From JBFISM01 sp041608535 (GTDB lineage: Bacteria; Actinomycetota; Acidimicrobiia; Spongiisociales; UBA5794): 8,505 nucleotides of DNA. The first letter of the stretch is position 1; each line of letters begins with the position of its first letter. Position numbers and translations under genes: made by a program. The notes beneath the pieces are model-generated. The model had not been told where the DNA came from. It saw only the letters and a list, made by a program, of their open reading frames with translations, and did no database searches. Where the stretch lies: contig JBFISM010000153.1 in assembly GCA_041608535.1 (NCBI GenBank), forward strand, positions 1 to 8,505. Direction: 5' to 3'. Below, piece after piece: positions 1 through 5,702 of this stretch.

Positions 1-88
1 CAGCCGGTTGGCCAGCTGCTTGCAGAGGCTCGTGGTAGCGCTCGTCGAGTTCGTGACGGGAGTGCGAGCGAGCCGGTCCCGGTTGCGA

Positions 89-117
89 CGTCGTGAGCAC
101 CCGGAGAGTGCACGACG
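89..117 (+). other. Stem-loop 1 upstream of PRC-barrel gene
   Basis: CGTCGT (89-94) pairs with ACGACG (112-117), and GCAC (97-100) pairs with GTGC (108-111). A two-base bulge (GA) lies on the left arm and the loop is CCGGAGA, giving ten Watson-Crick pairs. No T-run follows, so it is not a classical intrinsic terminator. It could end an upstream transcript or be part of a leader RNA. The pairing is visible directly; any function is inferred. Confidence 0.5.
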
Positions 118-160
118 AGTGTGCGTGTTCGCCGCGTAATCGGCGTTCCAAGCACACTCG
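116..160 (+). other. Stem-loop 2, nested inverted repeats
   Basis: The nine-base arm CGAGTGTGC (116-124) is perfectly complementary to GCACACTCG (152-160). Inside it, CGCCG (130-134) pairs with CGGCG (141-145) around the loop CGTAAT, with unpaired stretches GTGTT and TTCCAA between the two stems. Its left edge shares bases 116-117 with the first stem-loop, so the two could be alternative or stacked folds. It lies about 70 bases ahead of the PRC-barrel start codon. It could be a structured leader or a protein-binding inverted repeat; the sequence does not decide. Confidence 0.45.
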
Positions 161-216
161 ACGAGGACCATGGATCCATCAGAGGGGTTCGTGCGTCTCA
201 TGGGAGTAGTCACCGC

Positions 217-223
217 AGAGGAG
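217..223 (+). promoter_or_regulatory. Ribosome binding site of the PRC-barrel gene
   Basis: AGAGGAG lies eight bases before the ATG at 232. It decides the start: the same frame is open back to GTG 121, but the extra 37 residues have no ribosome binding site at their start and do not resemble protein. Confidence 0.75.
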
Positions 224-231
224 TGGTACCC

Positions 232-573
232 ATGATCGATGCATGGTCCTACATGTCCGAGTCCGACCCGGGCAACATCAACCTGGTCGGCTACAACGTC
301 GAGGCAGAGGATGGCCACCTCGGGACTGTCGAGGATGCATCGCACGAGCCGGACGACTCGTACATCGTGGTCGACACCGGCTTTTGGATCTTCGGCAAGA
401 AACGGCTGATCCCGGCCAAATTCGTGCGCCAGGTGAATCCGTCCAGCCGGAAGATCTTCGTGTCCATCGCGAAGAGTCAGGTGAAGGACGCACCGGACTA
501 CGAACCGAGTCGGCTCAGCGAGTCCACCTACCGAGACTCGCTGGTGACGCATTTCGCAGCCGTACGTCGCTGA
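232..573 (+). CDS. PRC-barrel domain protein
   Basis: This 113-residue soluble protein has no signal peptide or membrane segment. Residues about 18-82 look like a PRC-barrel: a VGYNVEAEDG start, an HLGTVED strand and turn, an YIVVDTGFWIFGKK segment (residues 44-57), then RLIPAKFVRQVN and IFVSIAKSQVKDAPDY (residues 75-90). The VVDTG-W-FG-K pattern followed by a lysine/glutamine-rich 'KDAP-Y' end is typical of small actinobacterial PRC-barrel proteins. PRC-barrels occur in photosynthetic reaction centre subunit H and in the RNA-processing factor RimM, but the small stand-alone proteins mostly have no assigned role and are often linked to stress. The ATG at 232 is chosen because AGAGGAG lies eight bases before it. 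The gene ends 18 bases before a strong terminator, so it is probably transcribed separately from ndk and the wall cluster. The family call is fairly firm; the function is unknown. Confidence 0.8.
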   Translation: MIDAWSYMSESDPGNINLVGYNVEAEDGHLGTVEDASHEPDDSYIVVDTGFWIFGKKRLIPAKFVRQVNPSSRKIFVSIAKSQVKDAPDYEPSRLSESTYRDSLVTHFAAVRR

Positions 574-590
574 CCCCGCCACCGAGACAA

Positions 591-622
591 CGAGAGGGAG
601 CGCATCGGCGCGCTCCCTCTCG
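591..622 (+). terminator. Intrinsic terminator after PRC-barrel gene
   Basis: CGAGAGGGAGCGC (591-603) and GCGCTCCCTCTCG (610-622) form a perfect 13-bp stem around the six-base loop ATCGGC. The stem begins 18 bases after the stop codon. Only a weak T/C-rich tail (TCGCGTCTTCCCC) follows, as is common in high-GC actinobacteria. The stem is symmetrical and could act in both directions, but no minus-strand gene faces it. Confidence 0.87.
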
Positions 623-655
623 TCGCGTCTTCCCCTGGGGGCGTCTCCCCTCGGA

Positions 656-700
656 TTGCCCAGACCGCAGCGCACTACCATCGCCGCCGTTTCCGGCGGT
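656..700 (+). promoter_or_regulatory. Candidate ndk promoter and leader hairpin
   Basis: TTGCCC (656-661) and TACCAT (676-681, fitting TANNNT) resemble -35 and -10 boxes, but the 14-base spacing is short, so only the -10 deserves weight. Just downstream, CCGCCG (684-689) and CGGCGG (694-699) form a six-pair hairpin with the loop TTTC, followed by TTTCG. It would sit at or near the transcript start and lies 27 bases before the ndk ATG. A promoter is expected here because a terminator lies immediately upstream. The exact boxes are a guess. Confidence 0.35.
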
Positions 701-726
701 TTCGAGAATGTGAGAGGGTCCGGCAC

Positions 727-1134
727 ATGGCGATCGAGCGAACCTTTGTGATGGTCAAGCCCGATGGGGTGCGGCGCGGGCTGGTCGGTGAGGTGATCTC
801 CCGGCTCGAGAAGAAAGGCTTCTCGCTCGAGAAGATGCGCATGCTCGGCATCGACGAGGACCTGGCGCGCCGCCACTATGCCGAGCATGTCGACAAGGGG
901 TTCTTCCCGGAGCTGCTCGAGTTCATCACGTCCGGGCCCGTGGTTGCGATGGAATGGTCCGGCGAAGCGGTGGTGAGTGCGGCCCGCACGTTGATGGGCG
1001 CCACCAACCCGGCCGAAGCGGCTCCCGGCACGATCCGCGCCGACTATGCGACCGAGGTCACGGAGAACATCGTCCACGGCTCCGATTCGGTCGAGAGCGC
1101 CGAGCGCGAGCTCGGTATCTTCTTCCCCAGCTGA
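727..1134 (+). CDS. ndk: Nucleoside diphosphate kinase
   Basis: The enzyme moves the terminal phosphate from ATP to nucleoside diphosphates through a phosphohistidine intermediate, balancing cytoplasmic NTP and dNTP pools. At 135 residues it has the normal bacterial length and is full. It opens with RTFVMVKPDGVRRGLVGEVI (residues 5-24), where K11 is the conserved nucleotide-phosphate lysine. The middle carries SGPVVAMEWSGE (69-80) and PGTIRADYA (100-108). The active-site signature NIVHGSDS (114-121) places the catalytic histidine at residue 117, the standard position. A GAGAGG ribosome binding site lies nine bases before the ATG. Ndk directly ahead of mreB is a familiar arrangement in Streptomyces and relatives, and the 88-bp gap permits read-through into mreB. 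Identification is secure. Confidence 0.98.
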   Translation: MAIERTFVMVKPDGVRRGLVGEVISRLEKKGFSLEKMRMLGIDEDLARRHYAEHVDKGFFPELLEFITSGPVVAMEWSGEAVVSAARTLMGATNPAEAAPGTIRADYATEVTENIVHGSDSVESAERELGIFFPS

Positions 1135-1184
1135 CGCGCGGCAGGCAGTCCTCGGCCCGGGATGTGGGTAGGGCACAGAGGGGG

Positions 1185-1190
1185 TACACT
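1185..1190 (+). promoter_or_regulatory. Possible -10 box ahead of mreB
   Basis: TACACT fits the actinobacterial TANNNT -10 consensus and lies 32 bases before the mreB ATG, within GGGGTACACTCGGGG. No good -35 is seen 16-18 bases upstream (the region reads ATGTGGG). If active, it would let mreB and the wall cluster be transcribed independently of ndk, with a leader of roughly 25 bases. Confidence 0.35.
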
Positions 1191-1222
1191 CGGGGCACCC
1201 TCCCCACCCGGACGAAGCAACC

Positions 1223-2257
1223 ATGTTGAATTCAATCTTCTCGGTGGCCGGCCGTGACATGGCCATCGATCTCGGGACCGCCAACACGCTCGTGTTCGTG
1301 CGCGGGATGGGCATCGTGCTGAACGAGCCCTCCGTGGTTGCGATCAACACGAGGGACAGCCGGCCCCTCGAGGTGGGGATGGAGGCCAAGCGGATGATCG
1401 GCCGCACCCCGTCGTACATCCAGGCGATCCGCCCGTTGCGCAACGGCGTCATCGCCGACTTCGACATAACCGAGAAGATGCTGCGCTATTTCATCGACAA
1501 GGTGCACAACCGCAAGTTCGCTGCCCGGCCCCGCATCGTCATCTGCGTACCGTCCGGCATCACCGCGGTGGAGCGGCGGGCCGTCGAGGAGGCGGCGTAT
1601 CACGCCGGCGCCCGTCGGGCCTACACCATCGAGGAGCCGATGGCGGCGGCCATCGGTGTCGGGCTCCCCGTGCACGAACCATCCGGGTCGATGGTCGTCG
1701 ACATGGGTGGCGGCACCACGGAAGTGGCCGTCATCTCGCTCGGTGGCATCGTGGTCTCGAAGAGCATTCGCATCGGTGGCGACGAGCTCGACGAGTCGAT
1801 CATCTCCTGGGTGAAGAAGGAATACAACTTGATGCTCGGTGAACGCACCGCCGAGCAGGTGAAGATGGCGATTGGATCTGCGTGGCCCTACGACGAGGAA
1901 CCCGCGGCCGAGGTGCGGGGTCGCGATCTGATCACCGGTCTTCCCAAGACGATCGTGCTCACCAGCCCCGACATGCGCGAGGCGATCGAAGAGCCGGTGC
2001 AGCAGATCGTCGATGCCGTGAAGTTCACTCTCGACAAGACCCCGCCTGAGCTGGCCGCCGACATCATGGAGCGCGGCATCGTGCTCACGGGTGGAGGGGC
2101 ACTGCTGCGTGGGCTCGACGTCCGGCTCGCCAATGAGACCGGCATGCCCATCGTCACTGCGGACCGCCCGCTGCAATCCGTGGTACTTGGATCGGGAGCG
2201 TGTCTCGAGGAATTCGACGTGCTGCACGTCGTCCTCTCCTCGAGTGGTCGCGCCTGA
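1223..2257 (+). CDS. mreB: Rod-shape actin homologue MreB
   Basis: MreB is the ATP-dependent actin-like protein that forms membrane-bound filaments and guides the elongation machinery in the side wall. The protein has 344 residues, full family length. Actin-fold motifs appear in order: phosphate 1 loop DLGTANT (16-22), PSVVAI (36-41), IRPLRNGVIADFDITEKML (69-87), ICVPSGITAVERRAVEEAA (107-125), TIEEPMAAAIG (135-145) with the presumed catalytic glutamate in EEP, phosphate 2 loop DMGGGTTE (160-167), GGDELD (185-190) and the adenosine motif GIVLTGGGALLRGL (285-298). The short hydrophobic N-terminus MLNSIFSVAG could be the membrane-binding helix known in this family. No strong ribosome binding site precedes the ATG (GACGAAG at 1211-1217 is weak), but the protein start aligns naturally with the family. 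It is the first gene of the shape cluster. Confidence 0.98.
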   Translation: MLNSIFSVAGRDMAIDLGTANTLVFVRGMGIVLNEPSVVAINTRDSRPLEVGMEAKRMIGRTPSYIQAIRPLRNGVIADFDITEKMLRYFIDKVHNRKFAARPRIVICVPSGITAVERRAVEEAAYHAGARRAYTIEEPMAAAIGVGLPVHEPSGSMVVDMGGGTTEVAVISLGGIVVSKSIRIGGDELDESIISWVKKEYNLMLGERTAEQVKMAIGSAWPYDEEPAAEVRGRDLITGLPKTIVLTSPDMREAIEEPVQQIVDAVKFTLDKTPPELAADIMERGIVLTGGGALLRGLDVRLANETGMPIVTADRPLQSVVLGSGACLEEFDVLHVVLSSSGRA

Positions 2258-2270
2258 CATGGACAGCGCG

Positions 2271-2309
2271 GTGGGCGCACATCGCCTTTGTTGCGCGGAT
2301 GCAGCCCAC
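2271..2309 (+). other. Stem-loop between mreB and mreC
   Basis: GTGGGC (2271-2276) pairs with GCCCAC (2304-2309). Inside, CATC (2280-2283) pairs with GATG (2298-2301), and GC/GC pairs extend this inner stem past a one-base bulge. No T-run follows. It occupies most of the only sizeable gap (69 bp) in the mreB-to-rodA run. A stem-loop here could partly attenuate transcription or protect the mreB end of the message, keeping MreB more abundant than the membrane components; that role is inference. Confidence 0.4.
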
Positions 2310-2326
2310 TCGGCGGAGAACCCCTG

Positions 2327-3220
2327 ATGTTTTCGTTCCAGCGCGTCGACCGCTCCACCGGCTTGTTCTTCGTGTTGCTGATCATCGCGTTCCTCATGGC
2401 CACATTCGACGTCCGTGCCGATGGGGGCGGGTTCAGCGGATCGCTCCGCGTCGGAGCACAGGCCATCTTCGCTCCGGTGCAGACGGTGGCGACGGCGGCC
2501 ACCCGCCCGGTGGTGGGCTTCATCGACGGCGTCTCCAACATCGCCGGTCTGCGCGACGAGGTAGAGCGGCTCCGCGACGAGAACGATGCTCTGCGCAGCC
2601 AGCTGCTCGACCTCGCCGCCCTGCAGAATCGTCTCGAGGAGCTGCAGGCGATCAACGACCTGGATCCGCCGGGTGATCTCGCCACCATCACCGCCCGCAT
2701 CACTTCCTTCGGACCAAGCGATTTCGATCAGATCCGCTGGATCGACAAGGGGTCCAGCACCGGTGTGGCGATCGGTCAGGCCGTAGTCGACGAGGACGGG
2801 TTGGTCGGCAGGATCGATTTCGTGTCCGAGAGCTCCGCACGGGTCAGGCTCATCACCGATCCCCGTCTGGGAGTGGGTGTGCGTGACCTCGCCACCAACG
2901 AGACCGGCTGGGTGGAAGGCCAAGGACAGGGCGAGTTGCAGTTGCGCATGTTCGCCGCCGAGAAAGGGGTCGAGGCCGGCGATCGGCTCGTCACCGACGG
3001 GACCCGATTCCCCCCCGGTCTCGAAGTCGGTTCGGTCCTGCAAACCGCCGAAGCAGAGGCAGGGTTTGCGCTGATCACCGTCGTGGAACCGGCGATCAAC
3101 ATCAGCGAGATCGACTTCGTCAAGGTGATCGTGGGCTGGTCCCCGCTCGATGCGATCGTCGAAGAAGAGGAGGAAGCGACCAGCGACGTCGGCGGGGTGG
3201 GCCTGGTGCCCGAGCAGTGA
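2327..3220 (+). CDS. mreC: Rod-shape-determining protein MreC
   Basis: MreC is a bitopic membrane protein that links MreB and MreD to PBP2 and helps activate the elongation complex. The 297-residue protein has a short cytoplasmic N-terminus, one membrane helix at about residues 12-28 (GLFFVLLIIAFLMATF), a coiled coil at about 74-108 (LRDEVERLRDENDALRSQ and on), then the double beta-barrel domain at about 118-273, with IDKGSSTGVAIGQAVV (139-154), GLVGRI (158-163), LITDPR (175-180) and GDRLVTDG-RFPPGLEVG (218-235). The tail is acidic, with five consecutive glutamates (279-283). The ATG at 2327 is chosen over an in-frame TTG at 2288 because GGAGAA lies seven bases before it and the N-terminus then has the usual length. 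The stop overlaps the mreD start. Confidence 0.95.
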   Translation: MFSFQRVDRSTGLFFVLLIIAFLMATFDVRADGGGFSGSLRVGAQAIFAPVQTVATAATRPVVGFIDGVSNIAGLRDEVERLRDENDALRSQLLDLAALQNRLEELQAINDLDPPGDLATITARITSFGPSDFDQIRWIDKGSSTGVAIGQAVVDEDGLVGRIDFVSESSARVRLITDPRLGVGVRDLATNETGWVEGQGQGELQLRMFAAEKGVEAGDRLVTDGTRFPPGLEVGSVLQTAEAEAGFALITVVEPAINISEIDFVKVIVGWSPLDAIVEEEEEATSDVGGVGLVPEQ

Positions 3221-3729
3221 ATCGACGACCGGTTCTCATCGCGCTCGCAGTGGTGGTTCTCGGGGTGGTCCTGCAAACCACCATGTTCGGCGATGGGCGG
3301 ATCCAACCGTTTGGGGCATCGCCGTTGCTCGTGCTGGCCATCGTCATCGCCGCGGTGCGATACCTCGATCCGGAGCCTGCCCTGCTGCTCGGCTTCACCG
3401 GTGGTCTCTTGCTCGACCTCTTGGGAGGATCACCGCTGGGGTTGTGGGCCATCGTGTACCTCATCGTGGCGTACATCGTGCTGCGAATCCGGGTGCGCTT
3501 CGACGACGGCGCACCGGTGATCGGTGTGTCCGTGTTCCTGCTCACGCTTCTGGCCCAAGGTTTGTTCCTGCTTGAAAGTACGCTGTTCGGGCAGCGGCTC
3601 CTCACCACCAACGGAATCATGAAGCAGCTGTTCTTGCCAGCCCTCTACACCACGCTCGTCGCAGCAGCGGTCGTTCCTCTGATGACCCGATTGCTGCGCG
3701 AGCAGACGATGGGATCGTGGCTGCGATGA
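3217..3729 (+). CDS. mreD: Rod-shape-determining protein MreD
   Basis: MreD is a small polytopic membrane protein of the elongation complex that binds MreC. The protein has 170 residues and about five to six hydrophobic segments (roughly residues 5-22, 34-50, 54-72, 74-92, 101-120 and 138-160). The stretch GFTGGLLLDLLGGSPLGLWA (59-78) is the typical MreD motif, with a G-LLD-L core followed by a small-residue turn. It starts at GTG 3217 in a GTGA overlap with the mreC stop, and its TGA lies within an ATGA overlap with the next gene, so its translation is probably coupled on both sides. Identification rests on position and topology as well as the motif, since MreD sequences diverge. Confidence 0.93.
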   Translation: MNRRPVLIALAVVVLGVVLQTTMFGDGRIQPFGASPLLVLAIVIAAVRYLDPEPALLLGFTGGLLLDLLGGSPLGLWAIVYLIVAYIVLRIRVRFDDGAPVIGVSVFLLTLLAQGLFLLESTLFGQRLLTTNGIMKQLFLPALYTTLVAAAVVPLMTRLLREQTMGSWLR

Positions 3730-5702
3730 AGCCTGGTCTGCGCATCGGTGCGCTCGGGATCGTCTTTCTCACGCTGTTCGGCGTCCTAGTGCTCCAACTG
3801 TGGCGTATCCAGGTGATCGAGGCTGCCGTGAACGAAGAGCAGGCGCAGCGCAACCAGGTGAAGCTGGTCGAGACGCCGGCGCCACGCGGTGAGATTCGGG
3901 ATCGCAACGGAGAGTTGCTGGCCGGAACCCAGCCGGCGCTCGCCGCGATCGTCGACGGGGCGCTCGTGCCCGAAGAAGGCACGCCGCAACTCGACCAGCT
4001 CGTCCAGCGGCTTTCTGCGTTCGCCGGCATCGCACCGGGCGAGGTACGCCATGCCGTGGTCGACGCCATCAGTCAGGGCGAGCGGATCACCATCGTCGGT
4101 GACCTCGAAGCCGATGCCGCGCTCCGTGTCGTGGAATACGAGGAGGAGTTCCCCGGCGTCTCGGTGGTACCCATCCCGGTGAGGTCCTATCCCCTCGGTG
4201 AGCTGGCTTCCGACATCCTCGGTTACATCGGCGATCCCAACGCCGAGGACATAAAGAAGGAGGAGATCGGTCCTACCGACACTGTGGGCCGTGCGGGCTT
4301 GGAACGGCAGTACGACGACGATCTGCGCGGCGTCGAGGGCCGGATCCTCTATCGACTCGATGCGCAGCGCAACGTCATCACCGTGGGTGCCGAACAGGCT
4401 CCGGCTCCCGGCGCCAACCTCGAGCTCAACGTCGACGTGGGCATTCAAACCGTGCTCGAGGAGTCACTCGCCCAGGGTCTGGAGCTGGCCCGGCAGACAC
4501 ACGGTGACCCGGAGTGCAACCCCGCCGACGATCCCGCGTGCCCGGTGCGGGCTGTCGGTGTGGTGCTCGACCCAGACGACGGCGCCGTGCTGGCGATGGC
4601 TTCGGTGCCGACATACGACCCGAACATCTTCGTCGATGGTGTCTCCAACGACGAGTGGGCCCGCTTGTCGGAGCAGGCGGTGTTCAACAACTTTGCGATC
4701 CAGGGTGTCTACGCACCCGCATCGACTTTCAAAGCGATCGCCTACGTGACGGCCTTGGAGGAGCAGATCTTTCCGCAGGAGATCACCGAACCCTCCGCCG
4801 ATGGCGGCTACTTCTGCGAGGGACGGCTCGAGTTCGCCTTCACCGACGGTAGCCAGCAGGTGTTCAACGACTGGACGCCGGACGGCCACGGGCTCGTCGA
4901 CCTGTCCGGTGCGCTCGAGACGTCCTGCGATCTGTACTTCTGGGAGATCGCTCTCAGCGTGTGGACAGACCGCCTCCGTGATGACGGCAGGGGCACCTAT
5001 GCCGAGGATCTCCTGCAGCAATGGTCGCGAAGGTTCGGCTTCGACGAAGTGACCGGCGTGGACCTCCCCTTCGAGACCGACGGGCTGATGCCCGACCGGG
5101 ATTGGTTCGAGCGAACCCAGCGAGAGTCTCCAGGGCTCGTGCGCGACGGTCCGTGGACGGGTGGGGACGTGATGAACGCCGTCATCGGCCAGGGTTCGGT
5201 GCTGGCGACACCGCTGCAGCTCGCCAACGCATACGCTGCCATCGTCAACGGCGGCACCGTGTGGCAGCCCCGGGTGGTGTCTCGCGTCGTTGACCAGGAC
5301 GGCACCGTGTTGCGGGAGAACCTCCCCACGGCGTTGCGGGAGGTGGAGCTGTCCCCGCAAACGGTGGCTCAGTTCCGCCGGGATCTGGCATTGGTGGTCA
5401 ACTCGCCATCCGGAACGGCTCGCTCGGCCTTCGAGGACTTCGGGAACAACGTAGAGCTCGTGGGCGGCAAGACGGGCACTGCGGAGGTGATCAAGGGTGA
5501 GACGGCCGCAGAGGATGTCGACACGGCATTGTTCGTCGGAGTGGCGCCGATCGACGATCCCGAGTACGTCGTTGCCGTTGTGATCGAGCGCGGTGGCAGC
5601 GGAGGTCGCGTCGCCGCCCCCACGGCGCGGCGCATTCTCCAGTACCTGCTCAACGGTCCGGGTGCGCTGACCGAGATCATCGCCGGGGAGGAGGCCGACT
5701 GA
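3726..5702 (+). CDS. mrdA: Penicillin-binding protein 2, elongation transpeptidase
   Basis: This class B penicillin-binding protein is the DD-transpeptidase that cross-links peptidoglycan for side-wall growth, working with RodA; its catalytic domain is outside the membrane. The 658-residue protein has one N-terminal helix (about 7-26), a pedestal domain with ETPAPRGEIRDRNGELLA (49-66) and VGRAGLERQYDDDLRG (187-202), then the transpeptidase domain. Active-site motifs are PASTFK (331-336, nucleophile S333 and K336), SCD (400-402, the SxD form seen in E. coli PBP2) and KTG (582-584) in GGKTGTAE. GQGSVLATPLQLANAYAA (488-505) is also typical. An insert with C264 and C272 just before VVLDPDDGAVLAMAS is unusual. 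The ATG at 3726 in an ATGA overlap with mreD is preferred; a GTG at 3717 would add three residues. Ends in a TGATG junction with rodA. Confidence 0.97.
   Translation: MKPGLRIGALGIVFLTLFGVLVLQLWRIQVIEAAVNEEQAQRNQVKLVETPAPRGEIRDRNGELLAGTQPALAAIVDGALVPEEGTPQLDQLVQRLSAFAGIAPGEVRHAVVDAISQGERITIVGDLEADAALRVVEYEEEFPGVSVVPIPVRSYPLGELASDILGYIGDPNAEDIKKEEIGPTDTVGRAGLERQYDDDLRGVEGRILYRLDAQRNVITVGAEQAPAPGANLELNVDVGIQTVLEESLAQGLELARQTHGDPECNPADDPACPVRAVGVVLDPDDGAVLAMASVPTYDPNIFVDGVSNDEWARLSEQAVFNNFAIQGVYAPASTFKAIAYVTALEEQIFPQEITEPSADGGYFCEGRLEFAFTDGSQQVFNDWTPDGHGLVDLSGALETSCDLYFWEIALSVWTDRLRDDGRGTYAEDLLQQWSRRFGFDEVTGVDLPFETDGLMPDRDWFERTQRESPGLVRDGPWTGGDVMNAVIGQGSVLATPLQLANAYAAIVNGGTVWQPRVVSRVVDQDGTVLRENLPTALREVELSPQTVAQFRRDLALVVNSPSGTARSAFEDFGNNVELVGGKTGTAEVIKGETAAEDVDTALFVGVAPIDDPEYVVAVVIERGGSGGRVAAPTARRILQYLLNGPGALTEIIAGEEAD

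Larger units (their letters stand above)
1..231. other. Left-end segment with no identified gene
   Basis: No recognisable gene lies here. A + strand frame open from base 1 stops at TGA 94-96 and a second one stops at TAA 137-139. Either could be the tail of an upstream gene, but neither translation (the first ends in VPVATS) is recognisable, and the first has much lower GC at third codon positions than the real genes in this window. All three minus-strand frames are also open across most of the segment, which is uninformative at this GC content. The part after base 88 folds into two adjacent stem-loops, listed separately. A 10-bp palindrome, ATGGATCCAT, lies at 170-179. A promoter for the downstream gene is expected here, but I could not find a convincing one. 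Confidence 0.5.

Noticed and set aside
1..171. Minus-strand open frame from ATG at 171 to the window edge
   Set aside because: It has good third-position GC, but its translation is unrecognisable, it lacks supporting signals, and two stem-loops fall within it. It cannot be confirmed without sequence to the left.
170..179. ATGGATCCAT palindrome
   Set aside because: Ten bases with a single occurrence and no second half-site or promoter context; chance is a sufficient explanation.
121..231. N-terminal extension of the PRC-barrel protein from GTG 121
   Set aside because: There is no ribosome binding site at 121, the extension overlaps the stem-loop region, and AGAGGAG sits correctly before ATG 232.
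591..622. Considered as a mobile-element end or regulator-binding inverted repeat
   Set aside because: A 13-bp stem with a six-base loop 18 bases after a stop codon is better explained as a terminator. There is no transposase or second copy in the window.
1232..3043. A 603-codon open frame on the minus strand
   Set aside because: It lies wholly antisense to mreB and mreC, which have clear family motifs. The translation is rich in His, Asp, Gly and Arg with no recognisable domain, as expected from the complement of GC-rich coding DNA.
4464..5360. A 298-codon open frame on the minus strand
   Set aside because: It is antisense to the PBP2 transpeptidase domain, whose active-site motifs show the + strand is the coding one.
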